NCBI GenBank assembly: GCA_014529385.2
Contig: CM043948.1
Coordinates: forward strand, 82,991,260 to 83,055,259
Length of the DNA: 64,000 nucleotides
Source of the DNA: Adiantum capillus-veneris
Lineage: Eukaryota; Streptophyta; Polypodiopsida; Polypodiales; Pteridaceae
Reading direction: 5' to 3'
Below, piece after piece: positions 10,849-22,479 of the stretch. Positions within the stretch are counted from its first letter, which is position 1. Each line of letters starts with the position of its first letter. The notes under the pieces were generated by a model that did no database searches, was not told the DNA's origin, and saw only the letters and a program-made list of their open reading frames with translations. The position numbers and the translations under genes were made by a program.

Positions 10849-11208
10849 TGATGTCTTTCAACACACTTCGACACACATGTGATTGCTTCCTGATGAGCTA
10901 AGGCTCAAGCTCCAAGAGCTTGGAGCTTGGACTCACAGTGAGCAGATCGAGGAGCATGGAGCTCAAGCTTGAGCTTGAATGGAGGACAGCAAAATCGAGC
11001 AGTAGGAATCAAGTAGAATTGAGATTTGTTGAAGCCGATCAGTGAGAGCGACAGATATTCACCTTGATAAAGGTGTCAAACAATAGGTGAATCGGATCTG
11101 GAGGAGATTGTTGAGCAGCAAGTAAGACATTACAACAAGGAAATTGGGCATCAAGCAGTGCTAAAACCTGGGGATTTGAAGAGCGAGAACTTGGGAGTGT
11201 GTGTCCAT

Positions 11209-11222
11209 CTCTCTCTCTCTCA

Positions 11223-11258
<36 letters not shown>
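11209..11258. repeat. (CT)n(CA)n microsatellite
   Basis: Compound dinucleotide run in the leader of the deleted Copia element. Confidence 0.95.
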
Positions 11259-11259
<1 letters not shown>

Positions 11260-11437
11260 CTCTCAACAGGCAAGGCAATGCTGAAATTTTACTAAGGCGG
11301 GTAGTGTGTGCAAAACCACGCCTCACAACTCTTCAAAAATTGGCAGCTATGGGCAAAGTGTGGTACCTTTAGCTACGAGACCTACAGGAGTTGGGAAGCA
11401 TGGATTTGTAATGGCAAGGCCACAGGTTGTGTATCCA

Positions 11438-11438
<1 letters not shown>

Positions 11439-11470
<32 letters not shown>
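11439..11470. repeat. (CA)n microsatellite
   Basis: About 16 CA units. Confidence 0.95.
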
Positions 11471-11472
<2 letters not shown>

Positions 11473-12034
11473 TGCAACAAACAGAGAAAAACTGTAAATT
11501 TTCAACAACCTTGTAGCGGAGTAGGAGGAATCTCTTGAGCCAGAGCAAAGGAGCAAGAGGAGGAGGAGGCGACCCCTCTCTCTATTGATCTTCTAGAGAA
11601 GCAAGCACAATTTCTACACACAGTAGGATTTTTTTTTTTTTAATGGGAAGTTTTGCTTTGATTCTCCTTAGAGGCCCTTCCCATAGGGCGGCAAGGAAGA
11701 CCCAAGAGGGAAAAAGCAACTCCCGTGAGTGGCTAGCACACGGGGTGAGTAAGCCGAAGCATTCCCTGGCACTGGCTCAACATTCTTGAAGCCGATGGTC
11801 ACTTTCTCGACGACATTCTCCCTAGTTGGCCAATACTCACATTTTTTGGAGCTCTCGGCGGATTCGACATTCAATGAGGGTACCTACACATGGAAGACTC
11901 TACCGAGTTTCTCCCAATATTTCTTGCCATAGTTTTGATTTCTTGGCACCCATATAGCAGACATGTGTGATAGTTCAAAGCCAATAGAGACGACTAATGA
12001 GAGATAGCGATCTCATAATTGCCGATATATGCGA

Positions 12035-12340
12035 TGTTGGCATTGTGGTCACACAGGGCACATTAAACACCATAGTTTTTGACATCTGAGGTAGTAGCAG
12101 AGATGTATGTGTGATGTAGATGAGTTTTTGACATATGCTAAAGTGGTGGTTTCCTATGCTAGTGACACTAATGTCACATTCACCTTTAGTGTTCCTCTTG
12201 ATTACATGTCTTCAAGAGGTGGAAATTCTCCCCGTTGGTTAGATGAGGATGTAGTTTTCCACCTCACACCACATCTTGAGTGGTTTAGCACTTTCTCTAG
12301 TCACGAGATTTGGTTGTGTGCACTTGGATGATGGTTCACC
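12035..12340 (+). pseudogene. Copia gag zinc knuckle and protease remnant
   Basis: The knuckle reads C-W-H-C-G-H-T-G-H-I-K-H-H-S: C-x2-C-x4-H with the last Cys replaced by Ser. Downstream, F-H-L-T-P-H-L-E-W-F-S-T-F and a V-C-A-L-G-like segment match the Copia protease pattern after its D-S/T-G motif. The DSG itself is scrambled by small indels (G-C-S-F appears in another frame). Confidence 0.65.
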
Positions 12341-13324
12341 ATTGACATTGTAGGTGTAGGAGATGTTTGCCTACCATTACCCAATGGTGCATCCTAGACA
12401 GATCTTGATATTAGTGAGATAGTAGCAGATTGTAGGTGTCAAATAGGCACTCAAAGATTGGCCTTTCTAGATGCATTGCAGATCATTAGTGATTGCTGGG
12501 GGAGCATGGAGTGGCTTGGCATACCCTATGCATGTATCTGAGGTATGTGATGGCACAATCTTGGTTTTTTTGTTGGCATGTGATGAACGAGAGATGAGGT
12601 GTGTCTCCTTCATGATGAGCTCCAGTATGCTCAAGAGACAGAGTGTGTATCTATATAGGACATGCCACTAGACTCTGTAGAGATAGAGATAGAGCATAAA
12701 TGCTCCAGTGAGACACAATAGGTGATGTCAGAGTCTGTGCAGACAGAGGTAGAGCATGTCTATTCCCTAGAGCCACATGTAGAGATGATGGATATGGAGT
12801 TCTTTAATATGCTCATGCTAGAGGCTAATGACTTGATTCCACGAAGCATAGTTCCACCTATGGATGAGAGATATGTAGCCATCCCAATGTCAATAATGAC
12901 ACATCCATATGTGATGAGTAGTCCTAATGATGCAATTCATGCAGAGAGCATTGAGGGAGATAGTATATGTAGGCTTGTGTATATTTTTTCAACATTTGTG
13001 CATCTCATGTACAACCTACTAGTGTTGAGGCCCCACCTAGCAGCGGGAGCATTTGCAACACAGATTGTGAGCTGTACAATGATTGACACTAGCATGATGC
13101 ATCATCAAGCTATGCATACCATATAGTGATGTCTACAAGATTTGCATGCAGGATCCAATTTAGATAAGCACGTCCTCCTATCACTAGAGTCAATACTACT
13201 ATAGATCAAGTGAGCAAGCTAGTGGGCATAGGTTGAGAGAGTCTCTCACCTATTTTATTGTACCTACTAGTATTTTAGCTAGTAGCACTCATTTATTGGC
13301 ACATCCCGCCTTTAAGTGGGAGGT

Positions 13325-13450
13325 TGTAAGGGTAAAGGTGATGTACCTTTTCCTGGGGCCGGACATCTGATTTCCAATCGCCCACTTACATATACAAACT
13401 AATAAGGGGCTCCTCATTTGAAGTCTACTCCAACCACATAGCACTCTCTT
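13325..13450 (+). repeat. 3' LTR, right end lost
   Basis: Starts TGTAAGGGTAAAGG after the purine tract and aligns with the 5' LTR to about ACATAGCACTCTCT. Confidence 0.7.
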
Positions 13451-15770
13451 GGGCACATAGCAGATAATAAAATGATAATTGCATGTTTTCTTGACAGCAT
13501 GTGGTCACAAAAAACACAAGATCCACCAATCAGGATAGTGTCAGCACCTAAGACAGACTTGGCAGGTGGGGTAGGCACTAGAAGGGCCCTGCCCTCTCTC
13601 TTTAAGAAGGTGCATGTTTCCTTCATGAAGGAGGCATGTCTCCTCAGCTCACATATCACATGATCCATCTCCTCAACCAAAGCCTACACATAATGAAAAA
13701 AAATTAGTAATTTTAAGCACTTTTAAATGCTCTTAGCACTCCCAAGTGGTTTAACCACTCAACTTTGAGAAATTTCCAATGCAAATAGCACTTTTAGATG
13801 TTTTTGTATTGCTCTTAGCACGTGAAAGTCGTATTATTTGCATAACATCTTAGCCTTTACAAGTAGTGAACACTTGTAAGTCGTCTGAGCATTTGCAAGG
13901 GGTCTTGGCAGTTGTAAATGATCTACAAAATTGCATGTACTCACACCACTTGCAAGTGGTCTAAGATTATGCAAGTGGTTTGAGCATTTGTAGGTGGTCT
14001 AAGAAGATGCATGCAAGTGGTCTAAGCATTTTCTAAAGGTCTAAGCACTTGTAATTAAAGGTAGCACTTGCAAGTGATATGAGCCCTTGTAAGTGGTGTA
14101 AGCACTTGCAAGTGGTCTTAGCACTTGTAAATGGTCTTAGCACCAACAAGTTTGAACCCTTGAAAGTGGTCTTAGCACTTGTAAGTGGTCATAGCACCAA
14201 CAAGTTTGAGCCCTTGCAAGTGGTCTTAGCACCTACAAGTGGCATGAGAACTTGTAAGTGCTCTTAGCACCTGCAAGTCTGAGCCCTTGCAAGTGGTCTT
14301 AGCACCTACAAGTGGTCTGAGCACTTGCAATTGGTCTAAGAACATGCATCTAAGTTGTCTAAGCTCTTTCCAGTGGTATAAGAACTTGTAAGTGGTCTTA
14401 GCACTTGCAGGTGGTATGAGCCCTTGAAAGTGGCTAAGAACATGCATGTCAGTGGTCTAAGCACATGTTAGTGGTATAAGCACTTGATGTCTAAGAACAT
14501 GCATGAGCTCCATACATCTTCAAGTGGTCTAACCACTTGCAGATAGTCTTAGCAATTGCAAGTGCTTAGACCATTACTCTCAGCATAGTTGTACTCTTGT
14601 GTTTGAAAGTACAAGTAGGGTGGACACATCCTCCTTCATCTTTGTAGCATCAATCAAGGCACCAAGCCTTGGACATCACTCCTATCTCAGCTTCCATCTT
14701 GAAATTGAAAGCTTCATTTTCTAGGGGAGATGTTTATAATATCTACATGTATGCTCTGAGTCCCTCCATCTATGTTATACTTAGAACACAAGCCGAGTAG
14801 CTCCTTCCGTTGCACAACCACAAATCCCTCTTCTTTCTTAAGACCAATTTAGCATAAGGGACCTTCTCCTCAACAATATGAACTTGTCCATCAAGAACTT
14901 TGGCAATTTTATGCACCCAATCTATGTATAGGGGTTGGAATGTAGCCTCATTCGCTTTTGTAGGGTGATCGGATACTATCACGCCATAGGAGTCAACATC
15001 ATACTCCATTTGTCCATGTAAGATGGACACACTTGGAGAAGAACTTGTTCACCTTGCGATCCAAGCCTCCCCTTTGGACCTTTACATTCTCCAAGACCAT
15101 ACCACCCACCACATCCCACGCAATCTTATCAATTTTTTGTTTAGCTTGAGTTGCTGCACAATCTTCATAGGAAAATACCCTAGAAAACTTTGTCATTAGT
15201 TCCCCATTAGAGGGGGCAGCCTGGTACACCTTCTAATACAAAAGATGGCAAGCATCGTAGAGATGATCCTACACCATAGGAAGACCTTTGAGTTCTTCTT
15301 CTCAAGAAATTTCAAGATGATCAGCCATTATTCAAGTGGAAAATCCTGGTCAGTAAGGTTTTTGGGCGGCTTTCCCTCCATGTTCAAGTGATACTCAACA
15401 TGCAGCTCAACTGCTAAGTAGTAAAATTGGGAGAGCTTGGTGTACTCAAACGACGTTGGCAGTAAGAAAGAGAACAAGCAAACATCAATTCTCAAGGGGG
15501 CATGCGTGCACCAACAGGATAACAACGTGTAAACAAGATCCAATGGAGGAGATTTGTAATAAGCATATGTGCATGTAGCAGACATGAAAGAAGAGCACAG
15601 TACCCTTTTGAGAATCGAACTTTGCAATCGCGGGGCATTTTTGTCAGGGAGGCTTCACCTTTCTCTAGAGGTGGTTAAGGGGTCTCCATGCCAGAGTCGG
15701 CATCCTCGGAGGGTCTCTTGCTCCTCCTGGAGGGGGTGTTCCTCCTGGGGGTGGTAGCACTCATTTCTAT
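13414..15770 (-). pseudogene. decayed protein-coding locus of unknown family
   Basis: Several minus-strand frames follow one another: a Ser/Arg-rich start (about 15766, T-P-R-R-N-T-P-S-R-R-S-K-R), a hydrophobic stretch (15627-15328), a segment with Y-E-D-C-A-A-T-Q-A-K-Q-K-I-D (15229-15000), one with V-D-S-Y-G-V-I-V-S-D-H-P (15030-14770), then, beyond the minisatellite, V-E-E-M-D-H-V-I-C-E-L-R-R-H (13680-13414). Together they look like one protein of plant transposon type, broken by frameshifts and by the repeat array. I do not recognise the family. Confidence 0.4.
13720..14575. repeat. minisatellite, roughly 20-bp degenerate units
   Basis: Several dozen degenerate copies of a unit close to CACTTGCAAGTGGTCTTAG, with variants CACTTGTAAGTGG, CATTTGCAAG and CCTTGCAAGTGG. 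The core CACTTGCAAGTG is identical to its own reverse complement. Longer higher-order copies occur, for example the AGCACCAACAAGTTTGA variant twice within about 60 bp. Confidence 0.85.
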
Positions 15771-16327
15771 ACATGGAAGCCAGTGTGAGAAAGCAGAGGG
15801 ATGAGTGAGTATGAAAGCGCTTAGAAAGAGGGAAGGCACGATAGGAGTAGCAAAGAAGGTATGACTATTGTGTCCAGGTCTTGGGGTTAGAGGGAGCAAG
15901 GCAATTCTACATGTAGATTAATGGGGGATGCGATAGGCAGATTAATGGGAGGAGGACCCCAGCTTTGTTTAATGATTATTAGTACATAGAGCATATGCCA
16001 TAGGGGGAAATTTCTCTCCCATTTACAAATTTATTTCCTTAGGGGGACATTTCTCTCCCTTTTACAAATTAAAAAAACACTAAAGTTCCCTCCTTGCTCT
16101 TGGCTATTGGTGGTACCACCAAAAGGTGAAAAATGTGGTACCACCTATACAAGCTTTTACCCTATCATATTATCTTTGAATTATGTGCATGATTTTAGTG
16201 TTTTAATGTGTAATTGTATGAATAAATCAATCCGGCACAACTTCTAGTCTCCAACTTCTAGTCTCCGCTTGTTGAGTTCTCTTTATGAAAACTCTCTCCT
16301 TTCATTAGTTAAAATTTCATTAGAAGT
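15771..16327. other. no gene seen
   Basis: A local near-duplication (GGGGACATTTCTCTCCC-like, about 15998-16060) is the only structure noticed. Confidence 0.45.
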
Positions 16328-16352
16328 AAAGTAAGTATTAGATTCTTTGACA
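16328..16352 (+). repeat. LTR-end fragment shared with 6757-6781
   Basis: 25 bp identical to the LTR end at 6757-6781, but without a readable primer site after it. It may mark the 5' LTR end of the Gypsy copy that follows. Confidence 0.5.
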
Positions 16353-16619
16353 CCTAAAATCGTCAATGGACCATGCAATGTCTTGCTTACTTTTGAATCT
16401 AAAACTTGAAATCATCAATGGACCATGAAATATCTTGCTTCCTTTTGAATCGATAAAGTTATAGCAATAGAACATCCCTTGGCAAGCTTGTAGTCTACAT
16501 GGATGGAATTAATGTAGTTGTTTTGCATCTTACTTCACCTATGTACCTATGATAAAGTTCCAAACTATTTGATAGAGTTCCTTGGCACTTTCAAACCTTT
16601 TTCTATTACTACTCTTATC

Positions 16620-18480
16620 TCTCAAAATTGAAAATTAGGTTCGGCTCATAGTGTAGCATTTTTTATGATGGCTGCATAGTTGTCGACTATCTTGTTGACA
16701 AGTTATAAGAAGCAATGGGAAACCCTATTTTGTATATAGAGTTCAAAACCAAATTCAAGCCCTTCAAGTTCCCCCAAGTGCCTCAAAAGAGAGAGTTCCT
16801 GCAAGACCTCCTAGTGAGACCTCCAAAAGAGGAATCTCTTTGGGTAATGAAGAGGAGATACCTAAAGGACCTCTACGGAATAGTGTTTGAAAAACAGAAG
16901 TGTGTCCTGAAATTTCAAAGAAGAGTTATGAAAGTGACACCCCTCCTACCTCTGAAAGTGATGGTACCCTAAGAAGACGGCACGCATGATGTTCACCTAG
17001 TCCTCCTAAAAGGAAGAGGAAGTCATCAAGTACTCCCTCACATGCCAATCCAAAGAAGGGAGAAACAAATCCAGGCAAGAGGAAGCAAAGAAAGTGGTCA
17101 CCATCCTTGCCTTCTTCTTCCTCTTCCTCTTTGTCATCACCATCTTTTTACACAAGAACAATCACTTGCCACCCAAAGAGAGAGAAGAGAAGGGTAAAAA
17201 GAGGAGTTATGCGGCATGGAAGAGGTCACAAAAGCTGAAAAAGTTTAAAGAGGGAGGAACAAACATCACTTTCCTTACCCATGATGGAACCTTTGGAGCA
17301 ACTTATAAAGTGTTGGCTTTCATCCAACAATTTGACACAGCTTTTGGAGATGAAGATTTCTTGGAATCTTCAAATCTTTGAAATGTTTCTATGCATGTCC
17401 AAAAGCCAGCCTATCAATGGTGGGCAAGACTGCGTGCTCAAGGTGAAGCTTCAATGATATGGAAAGCCTTGAGGATTTCTATTATGACGCAATTTCTTGC
17501 AAGTGATTCCAAAGACAAAGTCCTCACGGAATGGCGAAGCTTGAAGATGGCCCCATATGAGTCTATTCAAAAGTATGTTGATAAGTTTTGGGAGTTACAT
17601 CTCAAAACCCTTGTCTTCAAGAAGATAGACTTTGCGGAACAAGAGCAATAATTTTTTGTTGGCCTATCTGAGGAGATGAGTAAGTATGTCAACTGGCAAA
17701 GGACTAAAACTATCTCTTCTGGAGGATTCATTTTCAATAGAGGAGTAAAAAGGGCTTCTAGACAACGAAAGCTAAGGAACCAACTGAGCCAAAAGGAAGA
17801 ACAATGCAACAAAAATTCTTTCAAGGCTAACAAAAACAACAATAAAGAAAAGGCGAAGAAAAAAGGCTACAAAGATGAAACAAACTTTCACCTGAAGAGG
17901 TTGAGCGTTATCGTAAAGATAACAAGTATTTCAATTGTGGGGAGGAAGGTCATGTTTTTGAGTATTCCCAAAAGAAATGAACTTAATGACCCTTCTAGAG
18001 CCAGTATGGTGGAAGCTCTAAAAAAGGAAATCCATTGCAAAGGAGAATCACTCTCTTATGCTTGGGGCAAAATAAGAGAGCATGATGCTTTCATACGGTT
18101 TGATCATGGCTCTATCCACAATTTCATTTCTATTGAGCTAGCTACCAAGCTAGGAATTCATGACTTCAAGATGGTGGGAGATGTGGTACAAGCAGATGGA
18201 GCTTTTAAAGAGCAAGAGGTCGCAGTCACTCCGTTGATTGGGAAGCTAAGGCTCCATGTGTAGAGCTATGCCAACAAAGAAGATTTCTTCATCTGTCCAC
18301 TCAAGCATGAAGATGTTATCCTATGGGCACCATGGTTTGATTGCATGGCTGCCACTATGAGTATTCTTGAAATAAAATTTAACTTTTTTATACAGGCAAG
18401 GATGTTGCACTTGATGTAAATACTACAGAAAACTCTATACCACTTGTACAAACTCAAACTTTAGACAAAGTAATGAAAAG
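16620..18480 (+). mobile_element. Ty3/gypsy family A, copy A2 (gag-protease)
   Basis: The gag start (about 16690-16970), a Pro/Ser/Lys-rich linker, the Retrotrans_gag domain (F-L-T-H-D-G-T-F-G-A-T near 17275 to about 17660), a zinc knuckle (about 17920-17970) with first Cys changed to Tyr and last to Ser, and the protease (about 18040-18370) are all readable. The protease motif is D-H-G (18102-18110) instead of D-S/T-G. A frameshift lies between gag and the knuckle, and a stop at 18260-18262 cuts the protease. Confidence 0.85.
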
Positions 18481-18599
18481 TTGTCTTTCTTGTCACATGG
18501 TTTTTGTCGAATAACCTTGCCTCCTCCTCTCTTATCTCTTTCCCTATCTCATTTTTTAGTATTGCCTTTTCAATATTTAGGTCATGTTACCTCCCAAGC

Positions 18600-20450
18600 A
18601 GGAATTTGAATGGACCCTGAAAAATTGAAGGTAATAAGAGGATGGCCTATACTAACAAATCTACATGAATTGAGAAGCTTTATAGGAATGTGTACATACT
18701 ATAGACATTTCATAGGAAAATTATCATTCATAGCAAGGAAATTGTGTGATCTAGCTAAAAAGAACGTTAAATTTGTATGGACTACAAAAGAGAACGATTC
18801 TTTTGAAAATTTAAAGAGAAATATTACCTCTCAACTAGTGTTAATATTGCCAGCTCTTTCAAAGCCTTTTGAAGTCCAATGTGATGCTTGTGGGGACAAT
18901 GCCCTGAAGTTGTTTTTCTTCAAGAAGAGCATGTCATAGCATACAAAAGTAGGACATTGGATAACTAAGAAAATAACCTAAGCATATATAAAAAAGAGAT
19001 GCTAGCTATTTTACATGCCCTAGATGCATGGAAGCTTTATCTCTTAGGCACTCCATTTATTTTGCGCACAAATCATCAAAGTCTTCAAAAAAAAAAAAAT
19101 GCAAACTAAATTAAGTGATAAACAAATGAGATGGTCAAACATTCTTTCATAGTTTAACTTTCATATTGTTCAGATAGTTGGTAAGCACAATCAAATGGCT
19201 GATGCTCTTTCACGAAGATCAAGAAAGATTCATGTTGTATTAATAGCTACTCTTAATGATCTATCCGCTATGATAGATAAGCACACTACAGATTTAGACT
19301 TCAAAAACTATCATGTTGCCCATTGCACTAGGAAAAAAAGAGGAATCGTACAATGTGCAAGATGGTTATTTTATCTATGGCAATATGATATGTGTTACAC
19401 ATAAAATACGTGAAAAGGTCATGTACGAATCTCATATTACACCTTATATGGAACATAGAGGCATTCAAGCTACTCTCAAGGGAGTAGAGATGTGGCCAAC
19501 AGTGAAGGCAGATACACCAAACTATGTTTCCAAACGCATTGTATGTCAAAAGACAAAGTATGATAAAGGGAAGCAACCTGGCTTGCTTCACCCTTTACCT
19601 ATACCTGATTACCCATGAGAAATTATATCCATGGGTTTCATCTTTGGATTGCCAATATCCATTCATGAGAATACAGGAATATGGACAATAGTAAACCAGT
19701 TTAGCAAGCATGACGCATGTTGTACCGATCAAAAAGACTATTAGATCACACCATATGGCAATCCCCTTTATCTTACAAGTCTTTAAGTATCAGAGCTTAC
19801 CAAAATCTATAGTATCCAATAGAGATCCACAAGAATGACTAGCAAATTTTGGAAAGGTCTCTTTGAGAAACTGGGTACTAAGTTAATTTATTATCGGCCT
19901 ATCACCCACAAACAAATGGCAAAAGTGAGATATAAAATTCAATTTTATTGAGCTACTTCAAGCCTATCTTATGGAAGTAGATCAAAGAGATCAATATGAA
20001 AAGTACTTACCCTTAGTAAAGTATGTTTACAATAACACTATCCATACTTCTATAGGAAAATCACCCTTTGAGGTAGTTGAAGGAAGACTCCAAGCTCCCA
20101 TTGATAGACAAGACACTTGGGAAGATATTTTTTGTTGATGAGTATAGTAGAGACCTTAATGAATCTTTTCAAAAGATTAAGGAAACTATATCCATCACGC
20201 AACAGAAGTAAAAGGCTGCTTCTAATAATCATAGACGAGCCTTCACACTCAAAGAAAATGATTGGGTATTGCTCAAGTTTCCAAAAGCACGCTTAAGCTA
20301 AACTACGGGCAAGGGAACACAAGGATGTCCAATGGGTCACCAAAAACATTAGGCTAAGTTAGCAAAAAGATATTGTTTCCCATTTCAAATTCTTAAGCCT
20401 ATTAAGGAAACAACTTACATTTTGGGGGGATTTGTGACTACTTCAGTGGA
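18600..20450 (+). pseudogene. Ty3/gypsy pol: RT end, RNase H, integrase
   Basis: From 18610 the RT thumb/connection region reads L-R-S-F-I-G-M-C-T-Y-Y-R-H-F-I; RNase H starts around 18870 (F-E-V-Q-C-D-A-C-G-D) and continues with stops to about 19200 (Q-M-A-D-A-L-S-R-R). The integrase zinc region (H...H...C-Q-K-T-K) is at about 19430-19560, the core to about 20050, and the C-terminal Y-C-F-P-F-Q-I-L-K-P-I segment near 20370-20410. RT motifs upstream, including YxDD, are missing. It may be the downstream half of copy A2 after a deletion, or a second element. Confidence 0.75.
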
Positions 20451-20458
20451 TGGGTTGG

Positions 20459-20663
20459 ACATCAGCTTTGTGATGTAGCAACATTCTCCATGGCCATTAG
20501 TAAACTAGTTTTTTTCAAGAATATGCGAAATTTTCTAAAGGTGGTTCCTCCAAAAATGGACATAAGCTTTGTGATGTAGCAACATTCTCCATGGCCGGTA
20601 GAAAACTATTTTTTTTCAAGAATCTGCGGAATTTTCTAAAGGTGGTTCCACCAAAAATGTGCT
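20459..20663. repeat. tandem duplication, two units of about 101 bp
   Basis: GACATCAGCTTTGTGATG at 20458 recurs as GACATAAGCTTTGTGATG at 20560, and the next 100 bp are nearly identical, ending in GGTGGTTCCxCCAAAAATG each time. The unit lies just after the integrase end. Confidence 0.85.
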
Positions 20664-20883
20664 ATTGATCAACAACAATTTTTATAAATGCCATTATAAT
20701 CCTCCTGGTTCCTACATTATTGTACAAATCCTAGAGGATTGGCATAGTGAATTCTTGTCCAGGGATTTGCAAGAGGTTCTTGCCAAGTGGCATGATGCTA
20801 CGGATCGGACAGTTGAAGCTTTCACCTTTAATAATGCAAAGCCTACATCGGAGGACGAATATGTTAAAGATGCACTCCAGTGA
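20660..20883 (+). pseudogene. unrecognised coding fragment
   Basis: A 74-codon frame with good coding character: N-N-N-F-Y-K-C-H-Y-N-P-P-G-S-Y-I-I-V at its start, then E-D-W-H-S-E-F-L-S-R-D-L-Q-E-V-L and E-A-F-T-F-N-N-A-K-P-T-S-E-D-E-Y. It starts right after the tandem duplication and stops at 20881-20883. It resembles no transposon domain I know and could be a captured or stranded exon of a host gene. Confidence 0.3.
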
Positions 20884-21132
20884 GGTGGAAGACAACCACT
20901 TATGAAGGATACTCAATTGATGCCAATGCTCTTTGAGTGCTAGTATCTCATCCTTGTCACAACTAAAGTAAGCACAAGCTTTAGTGGAATTGCTTAACTC
21001 TCCACTAGGATGTCCGTTTCACAAGTAGCATGCAAACTGACAAGATGCATCTCACCCCTCAAATATATTGTGGCCACGCTTGCACCAGCTATCAATAGTA
21101 TGTTAGTGATGCAACTATGCCCAATAAGTTTT

Positions 21133-21354
21133 TGAAAGGCCAATAGGCCTTTGAGGGTTACAACTAGCACTACTCCCAACGAACTCCTCCCTAGTGTTAT
21201 AGTCCTTGGCTTAGGGAGAGCCAAGGGCTATAACACTCCTCCCAATGAACTCCTTCCTAGTGTTATAGCCCTTGCATTGCCCATGTGTGGCCATGGCACT
21301 ATGTTGTGACTCACTAGTCCATGTTACAGACCTTAGGACCTTTGTTCTAGCACA
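21133..21354 (-). repeat. Gypsy 3' LTR (222 bp, minus strand)
   Basis: Read on the minus strand it begins TGTGCTAGAACAAAGG after a GGGAGGAG polypurine tract and ends GGCCTTTCA. It aligns, reversed, with the LTR at 51664-51831, which carries a primer site. It contains an internal hairpin (21193-21237). Confidence 0.7.
21193..21237. repeat. hairpin, 19-bp arms
   Basis: AGTGTTATAGTCCTTGGCT (21193-21211) and its reverse complement with one mismatch (21219-21237), separated by 7 bases. Confidence 0.85.
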
Positions 21355-22400
21355 ACTCCTCCCTTGGAGAAGATTTTTTGTCCTTGAAAACATCAAAAAT
21401 GAAAAAAGGAATCACGTGTTCAGTACACTAAAATGTTTTTCCAAATGGCGCATTCATTGGGTCTATCTTTCCACTTTACAAGAACTTGTTAGCAAACATG
21501 ATTTTGTGTTTGTAAATTCTGATGATCCAAAATATTTATGGCTTGTGCGGTTGAGTGAGTGGCTCAATTATGTCAACCAAAATATTTGTCTATCCTATCC
21601 GCTTTTTTTTTCTCAAAACTCACAATGGTGAGTAGATTATATACATCCACAAAAATTACATATTCCACCCTTGTTCCACTCCTCAACTACTTCCTAACTG
21701 CTAAACAAATTGGTCTATCCTAGCCGTTTTTGTAAATGGATGACATGGAAGATAGAATCAACTCTTGAATGTGTTGACAAATCTAATTTGTAAGCATGCT
21801 CACTATTCTTCTTAAAAATTTGGAATGGACCACAATACCGAAGTGAAAGTTTAGATGTTGGGCCAATTTTTGGACTTTTTGAATGCTCTAGAAGCTTAAA
21901 AACCACCTCGCCTTCCTCCGTGAAGGAGACTAGTCAATGTTTCTCATCTGCAAATTTTTTCTAACAATTTTGAGCTTGCTTAATATTGATCTTAGAAGTC
22001 CTCAACTTATCAAAATTTTCTTGCAAGAAATCCTTAGCCAGATTTATGCATTCATTGGCCAATCCATGGTAAATAAAGATGAAAGTGAGTTATCTTTGCT
22101 TTTACCTGGTGTAATTCTCGTAGAACACACTTTGTGAAATTCATTGATATTATGCAACTTACAAATCACTTATCTATAGTGAGGAATATAATTGGTTAGA
22201 CATGATGTATGCGAACTCATTCCAAGTTTGCCAATTTATGTCGTTTTCATTATTGAGAAAGAAATTTTTCTGGAACATAACTTGGAATCATTGCTAGGTT
22301 GTAGGCTTTTTGTTAGGATTGAGGCGACATCCACCACCACTTGTCAGCCATATCTTCAAGTTCTAAACTCGTTTTGAGAGGAGAACGAAATACATCTAGA
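21355..22400 (-). pseudogene. Ty3/gypsy integrase C-terminus, minus strand
   Basis: The frame at 21906-21715 reads L-S-L-R-Y-C-G-P-F-Q-I-F-K-K, the integrase C-terminal GPF module, ending V-I-H-L-Q-K-R-L-G. Upstream (higher coordinates to about 22130) come E-L-H-Q-V-K-A and related linker residues; downstream, F-K-D-K-K-S-S-P-R-E-E near 21390-21360 leads to the polypurine tract. It is the 3' end of a Gypsy whose LTR is 21133-21354. Confidence 0.75.
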
Positions 22401-22479
22401 ATTGCACACAGATAATGGACCCTCGTGCAAAAAAGTATACATAGCATCTTTGTTCCTCTCTTTGTCTTTGCCTCTATAC

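Larger units (their letters stand above)
10665..13450 (+). mobile_element. Copia-type element with most of pol deleted
   Basis: It has a 5' LTR (10665-10834), a primer site (10837-10848, first GG changed to AA), a gag end with a zinc knuckle (12035-12076), a protease-like segment (about 12225-12310), then degenerate sequence, a polypurine tract AAGTGGGAGG (about 13314-13323) and a 3' LTR from 13325. No reverse transcriptase or RNase H is visible, so it is an internally deleted, non-autonomous derivative. The right LTR is shorter than the left and ends near 13450; no target duplication was found. Confidence 0.75.

Noticed and set aside
13720-14575. CRISPR-like array
   Set aside because: Plant context, degenerate units without unique spacers of constant length; it is a minisatellite.
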